From contig NC_081414.1 of NCBI RefSeq assembly GCF_030272615.1, positions 769,370,153-769,434,152 on the forward strand: DNA of 64,000 bases. The letters are read 5' to 3'. This DNA is from Cryptomeria japonica (Eukaryota > Streptophyta > Pinopsida > Cupressales > Cupressaceae). Position 1 is the stretch's first letter. Each line of letters starts with the position of its first letter. This document shows positions 1-9,944 of the stretch, piece by piece. The position numbers were made by a program, and so were the translations under genes. The notes below the pieces were generated by a model. The model was given only the letters and a program-made list of their open reading frames with translations. It was not told where the DNA came from and made no database searches.

Positions 1-471
1 ATAAATTTATGGAATTTTTCGTACCCTAGAAAAAAATTGCCAATACAAAATAATTTTTTTCCCTATTTTGAAAAAAAATTTCGCCATCAATATGAAAATT
101 TCCCTCTGAAAATAATGTCTGATTCGCCAGGATTTTACAAAGTTGCCCGGGGGGGTGGTTTCTTATACTTATCCCTGTTTAATAGGAGTTTGTCTCCATT
201 GAACTCCTATCTATCAAGGTCTTGTGTTTGAAATGGATTCTCTCAGAAGCACTACACAAGATGCTTAACATAATTAATAGTCAAGTTAGGTAGTCTTAAT
301 TGGTGGACCTTCATATTTTTTTAATACTTTTAAACCCTTTTAAGTTCACTCATAGTTGTCCATGAAAATCTCTATATGTTTACACCAACCCCTTAGTGGA
401 CCAAAAGAATTTCTTCATAATTCTATTTTTGTTTTTCTCATGTTTGAACTACTATTGTGTTATCACTTGAC
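1..471. other. AT-rich flank, no gene seen
   Basis: AT-rich sequence with short homopolymer runs and one G run near 150. The longest open frame (37-231) is 64 codons, low in complexity and resembles no family I recognise. It is the left host sequence of the solo LTR that follows. Confidence 0.4.
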
Positions 472-476
472 ATTTG

Positions 477-1706
477 TGTAATATGGTGAAAAGTGATGAG
501 GGGAGATCAAGTGGAAAGCTTTACTCCCCTCAAAAGAGGGATGAAAGTTTCACAAATAATTCCCTTCAATTTTTCACACACATTACATTTAAAAGAGGGG
601 TTGAATTCACTAGATCCAATCCCAATGGAAAAAGATTGAATAATAAGTGAATTGTAGGAAATTTGGAATGTATGAGGAAAGTAAATTAACCCTTTTTTAT
701 AGTATACTAGTTGAACTAAGAAAATTGAGACTAACTGTAGAAATGACAAAGAAGCAATTATATCTTGAGATAGAGATGCAAGATGAAGCTGTGCACCTGG
801 AATTAGTAGTAGAATGTTGAGACAAAGCTTTCCTGCAAATCTGAGCAAAAGTTATAGGGATCGGGTTGAAGTTGCACATGGTCCTCCGAAAAATCTGTGT
901 GCCAAAAAGAGTTTTTTCATCTTTGGAAATGAAGCCTAAACCTATAATTACAGCTACGCACCTGCAACCTACACACAAAAAAGAGAGGAAAATCTTGTTG
1001 GGATTGGGGGTTTTCCTTCAGGTCAAACCCCGTTTTGGAATTAACCAAGTGTTTGAAAAATGCTGCAATTAAAATGAAAGGAAATGTCTGAAGTGAATCC
1101 ACGTCAAGGAGGGGATGTAATTGGAAGGTTGATACCTTTGTAGATGATTTTTCTTGAATGGATATGTGAAATAGGATGTTTTGAATGTTGGTAGAAATCT
1201 CCTCTTCAATGGTTGAATCCTTGTCTTGAATGCACACCTAGCCTTGAAAGGAGACTTGAAATTCTCAATGCTTGAATGCTTATGATTGACTTCACTTATC
1301 AACTTATGATCCACCTATCAAACCTATGCAAATAGGAGAGGAAGTGCTCCTTATATACTTGCCAATTAGGGGTGTTTAGATAATTTCCCACCTTAGGCCG
1401 ACATAGGGAAACTTTTATCGCTAAAAAATTGACAAGCTCAATGCAAGATAGGACCAAAGGGGGCCCAAAATAGGGCTAGGACAAGGGTGCCATGCCCCTA
1501 TCCTAGGGGGACAGGGGTGCCATGCCCCTATCCTGCCTTAATTTAGGACAGACAACAGCTAAGAGACAATGCAAAGTGATAGAAAATACAAGTTGTTGAT
1601 GGCATGAGCATGTTTGGGTCTCTGATCAGGCTTAGGGATTCGTTTTCCAATGCAAAGACCCAAATACGGTCAAAAATTGCAAGGGTCACAATTTTATGAC
1701 GCTACA
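477..1706 (-). repeat. Solo LTR, gypsy-like, same family as the element at 46,823-54,741
   Basis: The segment is colinear with the paired LTRs at 46,823-48,091 and 53,473-54,741. It shares the 'aaagaggggttgaa' block, 'acggtcctccgaaaaatc'-type motif, 'tcctcttcaatggttgaatcc' region, the TATA region and the terminal 'gacgctaca'. It begins TG, ends CA and is flanked by the 5-bp duplication ATTTG (472-476 and 1,707-1,711). No internal region is attached, so this is a solo LTR left by LTR-LTR recombination. Minus strand is assigned from the polypurine tract position in the full element. It is clearly more diverged than the two paired LTRs are from each other. Confidence 0.88.
1351..1358 (-). promoter_or_regulatory. 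Candidate TATA box of the solo LTR
   Basis: Reads GTATATAA on the minus strand. The same position in the related LTR at 46,823-48,091 reads GTATATAAA (47,700-47,708). Conservation between copies supports it as the LTR core promoter. Confidence 0.45.
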
Positions 1707-1711
1707 ATTTG

Positions 1712-3354
1712 ACACAATTAGACTTCATTGGAAAACAAAAATACAAAATGTACCTTATCATCCTTGGATAACTCTCACTATCATGGCCTTATTTATTCAT
1801 ATCTCTACTCAAACCTATGGGTTGTGAATTATAGTCATCGCATGACTTACTTCTCCAAAGGATCACTCAAATCCCACAAATAAATACCTTTCTAAATCAA
1901 ATAAAAAGAAGAATTACTATTTCCCTAAGTCTTCCCCTTTGTTATAGTCATTGGATTATGCATCATGGGGTTTTGATTTATGTTTCCATTTCATAGACAA
2001 TCATTGTCATATTCCTAGACAATCATATCTTCTACTCTTAGCCTTAATTCTTTTGGACATAGATTGTCATTAATGTTAAATGAATGTTGTCTTTGATGTC
2101 AGAGGAGTATCAAATATGCTACTTACTTCTATGGTATCTGGAAGGTTGAAGAAAATATATTATTCGCATGTCATATCAGAGCATTTTGAGTTGGAGCAAT
2201 ACAGTTGATAGATATGATACTAGATTTTGTTGAGTAACATCTATAATGTCATGTTACATTCATTTATGTTGGTGAAAGTATTTTGGAAGTCTGTTCCAAA
2301 GTAATGGGTATAAATTACTCAGATAGTGGACTTGTTATAGTAACTTTTTATGATCTATATTTCTTCATATTTGGAAGTTATGTCCTACAGTTTGAAATGA
2401 GAGTGTTTCTACACATAATTCATCTTTATCCAAATTTTTGAGAGTTGGTGTGTAGTGGTTAGCAAGTTTAAAGTGGTATAAATATCACCATACCAACAAG
2501 TTTACCCATTTATAGTTCAGGTCTGATGTGATAGGAGCTTGTGGTGTGTGCCCTTTGGAGGTAGCATGTGGATGAGCATTGGGACTAGATAAGGTACATT
2601 GTGATTTGTGTGATGTATTCTTTCTTTTGGTGTAGTGTGTGGCCTATTGGACTAACCTATGACACATTTGGACACATTTGATTAAGAAGTGTTTCTGTTG
2701 ACAACTTGTGGATGTTATTTCTATGTTTTGGGCCTACACATGAATGTAATTGTAATTCTAAAAAACACACACATGTGTGTGGGTGTGTCATAGATATATT
2801 TCTATATATACTTTTGAGAATTTAAGTTAATATCATATAGATATGAGGATGATGTTGTGTGTAGAATCTTAATCAATGTGCATCATCATTAGAATATAAT
2901 ATGCTATGTAGGAGAGTGTTTGGAGGTTGATTAGATCTAAAGGTCCACAATCTATCTCTTTATTATCTAATGAAACTAGTGTATCACCTCTAAGTTGTTG
3001 CTCAAATCTGTGTTTTGGGGATTGGTGTCTCTAGTGGGTTGGTGCCTACAAATACAATAGGGGATTGGTTTTCTGGTAGGTTGGTGTGTAATTAATGATT
3101 TTAAGTGATTCATTATTTTATGAGGCTATATTTGGGTTGTAGTTTCAAGTAGCTATTCTCATTGTGGTTTTTCTCATCTTAGGTTTCCACGTATATCTAG
3201 TGTTCATTGTATGAATGTGTGTTTTCTTGTGTTTTTATAAAATTGGATTAAGTTGAATTGATTATTTTTGATCTACTTGGAGAACTAATTAATAATAATT
3301 AAAGTTTAATCTAAATTGAAATCAAATTATATTGATTCACCCCCCTCTAAGCAT
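1712..3354 (+). repeat. Degenerate copia 5' LTR and flank
   Basis: No coding potential. A block at about 2,395-2,600 (around 'ggtgtgtagtggttagcaag' and 'gggactagataaggt') matches about 32,690-32,905, which lies just after the RNase H of copia D. The right end, 'gattcacccccctctaag', resembles the C-rich LTR ends of the other copia elements here and is followed by a decayed primer-binding site and a gag. I therefore read it as a 5' LTR of the copia D family, with an uncertain left boundary somewhere after 1,711. No clear target duplication was found. Confidence 0.5.
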
Positions 3355-3356
3355 AA

Positions 3357-3370
3357 TGTATTAGAGTGGG
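3357..3370 (+). promoter_or_regulatory. Decayed primer-binding site (tRNA-iMet type)
   Basis: 'tgtattagagtggg' aligns with the plant copia consensus tggtatcagagc with one missing base and substitutions. Its place right after a C-rich LTR end and before gag supports the reading; the sequence match alone is weak. Confidence 0.4.
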
Positions 3371-3379
3371 TTTGCTTGG

Positions 3380-3942
3380 ATAAATCTTAACAACTTGAGG
3401 TAGATCTAAGATGCCACACTCAATTTCTTAGGAAGTTTTCCCCTCAAACCATGCTCAACATTTTGATGGATCCAATTATTCTTTCTAGAAAGGTTGAATA
3501 AAATCCTACTTGATGGCTTTAGGTTTTGAGGTTTGGTAATCTATTTTCGATGGATATGAGATCCCTAATAGTCCCACAAGGCATTAGGCTATTAATAAGT
3601 CCTATGAGAACAATGCTAATGCTAGGAATGCAATTATTTGTGGTTTAACTAATTTTGAGTATGTGAAAGTCATGAATTGCATACAATCTATGAAGGATAT
3701 GAGAAGGTCAAGGAAGAAAAACTTTAGACTTGTAGAGAATAGTTTGAAAGTTTAAAAGGAGGATGAAAATACTAAAATACTTTTACTCTGTCTTGACGAG
3801 ATAGTCTATTCTATTAGAGGATTTGACAAAGAAATAAAGGAACCAATTATTATAAAGAAGATACTTAGATCTCAACCACCAAGATTTGATCCTACAGTGG
3901 TTGCAATTGAAGAAGCTAAAGATTAGAAGACAGTTGGTTATG
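3380..3942 (+). pseudogene. gag: Copia gag, N-terminal part (fragment)
   Basis: Translating across several frames gives a copia Gag of the UBN2 type. A 'SYxMALGFEVW'-like region comes first, then a stretch containing 'IICGLTNFEYVKVMNC' (about 3,630-3,680), then 'RFDPTVVAIEEAKD' (about 3,885-3,926). It is broken by stops and frameshifts. It ends abruptly at about 3,942, where the sequence switches to the pre-integrase region of a copia pol, so the Gag C-terminus, zinc knuckle and protease are missing. The missing part resembles what starts at 27,794, which suggests that this is the displaced 5' end of copia D. That link is inference. Confidence 0.7.
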
Positions 3943-5909
3943 GCATAAAAGATGTTGTCATGTTAATTTTGATAATTTGGTTAAGATAAGAAAGTCAAGT
4001 GTTGTAAGAGGATTACCCCAACTTGTCAAACCGGATAGTGTGATATGGAAAGATTGTCAAATCGGTAAGATGACCTCTATTTCTTTCAAGAGAAAGAATT
4101 GTATTTCTGAGAATGTTTTAGATTTTGTACATACTAATCTCTATGGCCCTACGAGAACAAAGAGTTATTACGGTGATAGGTATTTCATGATCTTCACCAA
4201 TGACTATTCTAAAATGATATGGGTGACATTTTTGAGAGAGAAATCATAAGCATTTAATAAATTTAAATCATTTAAATCTTTGGTTGAGAAGGAAACCGGT
4301 AATAACTTGAAGTGTTTAAGATCAGACCGAGGCGAATTCACATCTGATGAATTTGTTAACTATTGTGATGAACACGGTATAAAGAGACAGATGTCTTCTC
4401 CGAGGACACCACAACAGAATGGCATAGCAGAAAGGATGAACAGAAAAATAGTTGAAGCTGTAAGAACCATGTTATTGCAAGGTAATGTATCCAAAATGTT
4501 TTGGAGAGAAGCGGTCAGTAATTTTGTATACACCCTAAACCAGGTACTGGTAAAGAGAGGTAACAATAAGGCACCCTATGAGCTATGGTATGGAAAAAGC
4601 CCTTGTGTAAGTTATTTCAAAAAATTTGGAAGTCAATGTTTTATTAAGAGAGATAACTACACTGAGAAATTTGATGCAAAATCTGATGAGGGAATTTTTC
4701 TTGGTTACTCTTCTAAGAGTAAAGCATATAAATGTTACAATAAGAGAACTAAGAAAATTGTTGAAAGTGGTAATGTAAAAGTTGATGATCTATCTAATCA
4801 GTTTGAAGGTATAAGAAAATCAGAACCTGAAAAGGATGATAATAAGGAAAAGTTTATGATCATTGAACTAGAAGCAAAGAATAATGAAGAACCAGCAAAT
4901 GAAAAACTAGGTTCTCAACTAGTAAGCCATGACAGTGAGGAAGAAGATGAAGAACCTGATGAAGAAGATGCAAAATCGACACAAGCAATACCTAGATATG
5001 TCAAATTGAATCATTCACAAGAGCAGATAATTGGTGATAAGAATGCAGGTGTGCAAACTAGGAGAAAGATCCGAGAGAACTCATGTTTGATATCTACAAT
5101 AGAACCCAATATAGTAAAGGAGACACTAAAAGATGATGATTGGGTTAATGCAATGAATGAAGAATTAGATCAAATTGCGAAGAATCAGATATGGTCACTT
5201 ATTCCTAGACCGGAGGATAAGAATATGATTGGAACAAAATGGGTCTTTAGGAATAAACTGGATGAAGAAGGAAAGATTGTAAGAAACAAGGAAAGGCTAG
5301 TCTTCAAAGGGTATGCATAGGAAGTAGGTGAGGACTATGGTGAAACAATTGCACCAGTTTCTAGATTAGGAGTAAGGATGCTGCTAGCATTTGTTGCATA
5401 TAAGGGATTCAAAAATCACCAAATAGATGTCAAGTCATCCTTTTTGAATGGAATTCTAGAAGAAGAAGTATACATTGAGCAACCAAATGGATTTTCCTTG
5501 ACCAATGATAAAGACATGGTGTGTAAATTACACAAAGCATTATATGGTCTTAAGCAGGCACCAAGGGCATGGTATGAGAGATTACATGTACATTTGATCA
5601 AAATTGGATTCCAACATACAAGTGAGGACAACAACATTTGTTTGAAGGTTGATGGAGACAAGATGTTGATAGCAAAAGTGTTTGTTGATGACATAATTTT
5701 TGGTGGAAATGATGACATCTGTATGGACTTTGCTGATATAATGAAAAAGGAATTTGAAATATCTCTAATCGGTGAAATTAAGTTCTTTATGGGCTTACAG
5801 GTTCAACAAATGGATGGTGGTATCTTTATTTGTTAGACCAAGTATATCAAAGAGGTGTTGTAGACTTTCGGTATGGAAGACTGCAAATCAATAGGAACAC
5901 TGATGGTGA
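3943..5909 (+). pseudogene. pol: Copia fragment A: integrase and reverse transcriptase start
   Basis: The order is GAG-pre-integrase ('CHVNFDNLV'), integrase core ('HTNLYGPTRTK', 'LRSDRGEF', 'NGIAERMNR'), then RT ('WVFRNKLDEEGK', 'DVKSSFLNG', 'YGLKQAPRAWY', 'VFVDDIIFGG'). The first catalytic Asp of the integrase is Asn (HTN), while the second Asp and the Glu remain. Stops break it at 4,247 (TAA), 5,318 (TAG), 5,834 (TAG) and about 5,861 (TAG); the TAGs sit where related elements have Gln. It stops dead at 5,909 inside RT, where gypsy LTR sequence begins. The same sequence resumes, with overlap, at 17,457. Confidence 0.9.
4994..5909 (+). repeat. Direct repeat, copy 1 (copia RT)
   Basis: This 0.9 kb segment recurs at 17,457-18,370 in the same orientation, colinear except for a 2-bp indel near 5,022. 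I estimate about 3% mismatches by eye, mostly C/T and G/A. Both copies carry the same premature TAGs (5,318/17,779; 5,834/18,295; about 5,861/18,322). The two copies lie at the two ends of the gypsy fragment. Confidence 0.92.
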
Positions 5910-6600
5910 GGGTGTGGAGACCAAGAAATATGCCTTAAAGGCATTTCGTATCTCCACACTCTACAAGATGCATTGGAGGAATTAAAAATTCTCCAAAAAC
6001 GGATATTATGGGGATTAGAAGAATAAAAAGGAATTAAAAATTCCTTGGGAGAGGAAAATGCCTAGAGGAATGTGACATTTCAAAAATCTTACATTCATCT
6101 AGAAAAAGAGCATTTAAAGCTAGTGGCTGGATGAAAGGACAAAGAGTTGACTTTGTCGCTAATCATGATGATTAGCCATTAACGACTCATTAGGAGGGGG
6201 ATTCGAGGAAATGTTAGGTGGGATTTATATTTGTAGGATAATTTGACTAGGAGAGAGAATAAGTGGAGGAATAAAAAATTAGAAGAATAATGTTAAGTGA
6301 GTTTAGGGAGTTTCTAGAAAAATTTATTAGGTTAATGATGAATTAAGACGATGATTTGTAGGAATCATGTAGGTTAACTAATTAATTGAAATTATTTAGC
6401 TAAGAGGAAGATTTGTGAGGATTTGATTTTTTAGAAGCATACAGAAAGGGATTGATTTATTAAATAAATCAATCATATGCTATAGTGACAATATTAATTA
6501 TATTTAATTAATATTAAGAAAAATTTTAATTAACATAATTAATTAATTAATTATGTGAGGAATTAAAAATAATTAAAATAATTATTTTTAAGTGTCTACA
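5910..6600 (-). repeat. Partial 3' LTR of the gypsy element
   Basis: It matches 28,481-29,172 nearly base for base ('tgtggagaccaagaaatatg' to 'taagtgtctaca'). On the minus strand the LTR starts TGTAGACACTT at 6,600. The part equivalent to 28,065-28,480 (TATA box, R and U5) is missing, so the LTR was cut inside and fused to copia at 5,909. Confidence 0.88.
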
Positions 6601-6618
6601 TTTTGCCCCTCTTTGAAG
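6601..6618 (-). promoter_or_regulatory. Polypurine tract of the gypsy element
   Basis: Minus-strand purine-rich run 'CAAAGAGGGGCAAAA' immediately precedes the LTR start TGTAGACAC, the expected place for plus-strand priming. Confidence 0.7.
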
Positions 6619-6889
6619 CTAGGTGTGATGACACATTGATTCAAAGAATAATCTTGTTTTGATGTTGATATTGGTTTGATAGGATGCCCCGGCTCTTGAT
6701 TGATAGATTACTGTATGGTGATGCCCCCTCGGGAGATCAATTGAGGTATTTGATCTTTGGAGTTTTGCGAAATTGATGTCCCGATAGATTTGATTGTGAT
6801 GAAAAAGCAAGTTCTTTGATTAGCTTGATTTCTTAGGTTGGTAAGATTGAAATTTTTTGATTGATTCAATTGATAAGATCTAGATTCAG
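6619..6889 (-). other. 3' untranslated region of gypsy, proximal part
   Basis: Sequence between the polypurine tract and the tandem array, without an open frame of note. Confidence 0.4.
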
Positions 6890-7680
6890 TCTGGTTTCAG
6901 GAAGAATTCATCCTGTATAAGACAAAGATGATCAAAGTGTTCGGTTTCAGGAAGGATTCATCCTGTATAAGACATGATTGATCACAATGTTTGGTTTTAG
7001 GAAGGATTCACCCTATATAAGACATGATAAGAGCATCTAGTTTCAGGAAGGATTCATCCTGTATAAGACATGATCGATCACAACGTCTGGTTTCAGGAAG
7101 GATTCATCCTATATAAGACATTATCGATCACAACGAACGTCTAGTTTCAGGAAGGATTCATCCTATATAAGACATGATCAGAGCATCTGGTTTCAGGAAG
7201 GATTCATCCTGTATAAGACATGATCAGATCACAATGTCTGGTTTTAGGAAGGATTCATCCTGTATAAGACATGATCAGATCACAACGTCTGGTTTCAGGA
7301 AGGATACATCCTGTATAAGACATGATCGATCACAACGTCTAGTTTCAGGAAGGATTCATCCTGTATAAGACATGATCCGATCACAACGTCTGGTTTCAGG
7401 AAGGATTCATCCTGTATAAGACATGATCAGATCACAACGTCTAGTTTCATGAAGGATTCATCCTATATAAGACATGATCGATCACAACGTCTGGTTTCAG
7501 GAAGGATTCATCTTGTATAAGACATGATAAGAGCATCTGGTTTCAGGAAGGATTCTTCCTGTATAAGACATGATCGATCACAACGTTTGGTTTTAGGAAG
7601 GATTCATCCTGTATAAGACATGATCGATCACAACGTCTGGTTTTAGGAAGGATTCATCCTGTATAAGACATGATCAGAAT
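6890..7680 (-). repeat. Tandem array, 16 units of 46-54 bp
   Basis: Sixteen imperfect copies of a unit built on 'ggtttcaggaaggattcatc' plus 'ctgtataagacatgatcgat' and 'cacaacgtct'. Unit length varies because some units carry 'aagagcatct' instead of 'cgatcacaacgtct'. Each unit contains two dyads, GGATTCATCC and, in many, TGATCGATCA. The array lies between the integrase end and the 3' LTR. In-frame reading through it (for example 7,174-7,368) is a by-product of the repeat and not a gene. Confidence 0.95.
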
Positions 7681-8773
7681 AAGAATTGATTATGTGAGGA
7701 AAAAAAAAATAGAGGAAGAAAAATTAGGGTGGAAGGGATAAATGAGGAAGAAATATGAAGCACTCGTGAGGTATTTGGAAAGAAGAATACGAGATGTGAG
7801 ACCGCGGAGGAAAAATGGGGGCAATTGAGAACTCCATGGGATTATTGAGTTTAGGATTTGATGGAATGATGGTGAGATTTTGTGCACAACAAATGTGGAG
7901 AGCCAACCTAGTTTGATGTTGCCTTGAGTGACTTGCACCACTGATTATAGAAATCAGGATCATGAGAAATGCAGAGCGTGGACTGACTCTGCAGACAAAT
8001 GGGAATTTATTGCACACAACAATGCAAGTGTTAAGAAACACTAATACAAAGTTGTGGGTTCGTGCAAGGAAACCCTCAAACACGCTGATACCTCTTGTAC
8101 ATGAGAAGGTAAGTGTTGATAAACACTAGTACCAGGTCGCCGGTTTATACAAGAAGGATCCAAAACATGCCATACTATGAAATATGCCCCAGTATGCACC
8201 TATCATAACATACCTGGATATGGAAGAACCCAAGCAGTCGTAAATAGTGGCAATCATAGGGCAAAATATGCAAGCCTATATGAAAAGATCTAACAAAATC
8301 TAACAAGTCTCTTCCTTGCGACCAAATGATACCTCTTGCCAAGAGTAGAACTAGGATGGACTTGGGATTGTTTCTCAAGACTTCTTGAAGCTTATACAGA
8401 GGCATAAAAGCTTAGTTTCACTAGGACATTTCTTGTTCATGACTCAGGCGAAGACTCATCATCATACACATGTTTTATTAGGAGGCAGAAAAGAAGGAAT
8501 GTTGTGCATGGGTGGGTTGGATGGCAGATGATTTGTAGTATCGACATGATAGACAGTGGATCCAGTTATTTACCTTGGTGCCTGCATAGAGGTTTTCACC
8601 AAGATACTTGCCCATAGTGCCACAAATTGTTTTTCTTTCTTTTTCTGATTTTTTTTTAAAAAAAATTTGTATCATAAGGTGCCTGTTTGCCAAGTTTTCA
8701 CCAAAGTGATGATTTTTTCAGGATCTTTTTTCTCATTTTTTTATTTTTTTGACAATTTAAGACTTTCTGAGGA
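7681..8773 (-). other. 3' untranslated region of gypsy, distal part
   Basis: No supported gene. It holds two diverged copies of a short block (about 8,020-8,075 and 8,108-8,160: 'aagtgttaagaaacactaat' and 'aagtgttgataaacactagt') and T-rich runs near 8,630-8,760. Confidence 0.4.
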
Positions 8774-9944
8774 CTAAGCATAAAACCTTTTGAGGTGCAT
8801 GATATTCATTGGATCATCCAAAGGATTGCCTTCAGGAGTAGCCAACTGATAAGCTCCTAATCCATATTTTGCTGTGATTACATATGGTCCAAGCCAATTA
8901 GGCTCGAACTTGCCTTTCTTTTCTCTTTCTTGTAAATTTTTCTGATTCTCCATGAGGACAAGATCACCAACTTGGAATTCTTGGGTTTCAACTTTTTTTA
9001 TGATAACTCATGCGTAGACGGTTTTGATATACCCGGAGATAATTCAAGGCCTTGAGGTGCCTTTCATCTAACAATTCTAGGTCTTGTAAGCGGGCAATTC
9101 TGTATTCTTCTTCTGGTAGGATGTTTTGCAGTGATACCCTTAGAGAGGGGATCTCGATCTCAAGGGGAAGGATAGCTTCGAAACCAAATACTAGGGAATA
9201 AGGAGTGGCACCTGTGGGGGTGTGGTAGGCCCACAATGCAGGATGGATTTGGAGGTGCCAATCACGGCCCACTTCATTGACTATCTTTTTGAGGATTTTT
9301 ATTAGGGTTTTATTAGAAGCCTCAGCTTGGCCATTGCCTTGGGGATAATATGGAGTGGAGAAGCAGTGTTGGATGTTGAATTTTTGGCAGAGTTCTTTGA
9401 CATCCTGGTTTTTAAATTGTTTGCCATTATCTATGATGATAACTTTTGGGATGCCATATCGGCAGATTAGGTAGTTCAAGATGAATTTGGATATTTGCTT
9501 GCCGTTGGTGAAAGTAAGAGGGATAGCCTCTACCCACTTGGTGAAGTATTCGGTGATGGTGATAATGAATTTATGTCAGTTGGAAGATGAAGGGTGGATT
9601 TTCCCAATGAGATCAAGCCCCCACTGCGAGAAGGGCCATGGTGTAATGAATGGCTGCAATTCTTGTGATGGTGCATGAATCTTGTCACCATGTTGCTGGC
9701 AAGGGATGCATTTATTCACATAGTTGTATGCATCTTCTTCCATTTTAGGCCAATAGTATCCTATTCTCAAAAATTTTTTAGCCAATGTGAGTCCACTTGA
9801 GTGTGCCCCATAGATACCCTCGTGTACTTCGCATAATGCCCATTCTACTTCTTGTTTATCTAAACACCTTAGGAGGGAACCATCAAAATGCCTTCTGAAC
9901 AAGGTGTCTGCAAGGATGGTGTAATGGGCACATCGGCGGATGAA
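8774..9944 (-). pseudogene. pol: Gypsy integrase
   Basis: Minus strand. The H2C2 zinc-binding region comes first ('HEGIYGAH' ... 'CIPCQQHG', about 9,660-9,830). The integrase core follows ('WGLDLIGKI', then 'IIIDNGKQF' and 'GNGQAEASNKT'), so the three catalytic acidic positions are visible. The C-terminal part ('FEPNWLGPYVI', 'MHLKRFYA') ends at a TAG at 8,774-8,776. Frame breaks occur near 9,576 (stop), in a seven-A run near 8,985 (frameshift) and near 9,945 (stop). The gene is otherwise full length for a gypsy integrase. It cannot be expressed whole. Confidence 0.9.

Noticed and set aside
7174-7368. Plus-strand repeat protein with 'SGFRKDSSCIRHDQ' units
   Set aside because: By-product of a non-coding tandem array in a gypsy 3' untranslated region; neighbouring units are out of frame because unit length varies.
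7174-7680. CRISPR-like array
   Set aside because: No unique spacers: the whole unit is repeated, and the context is a plant retrotransposon.
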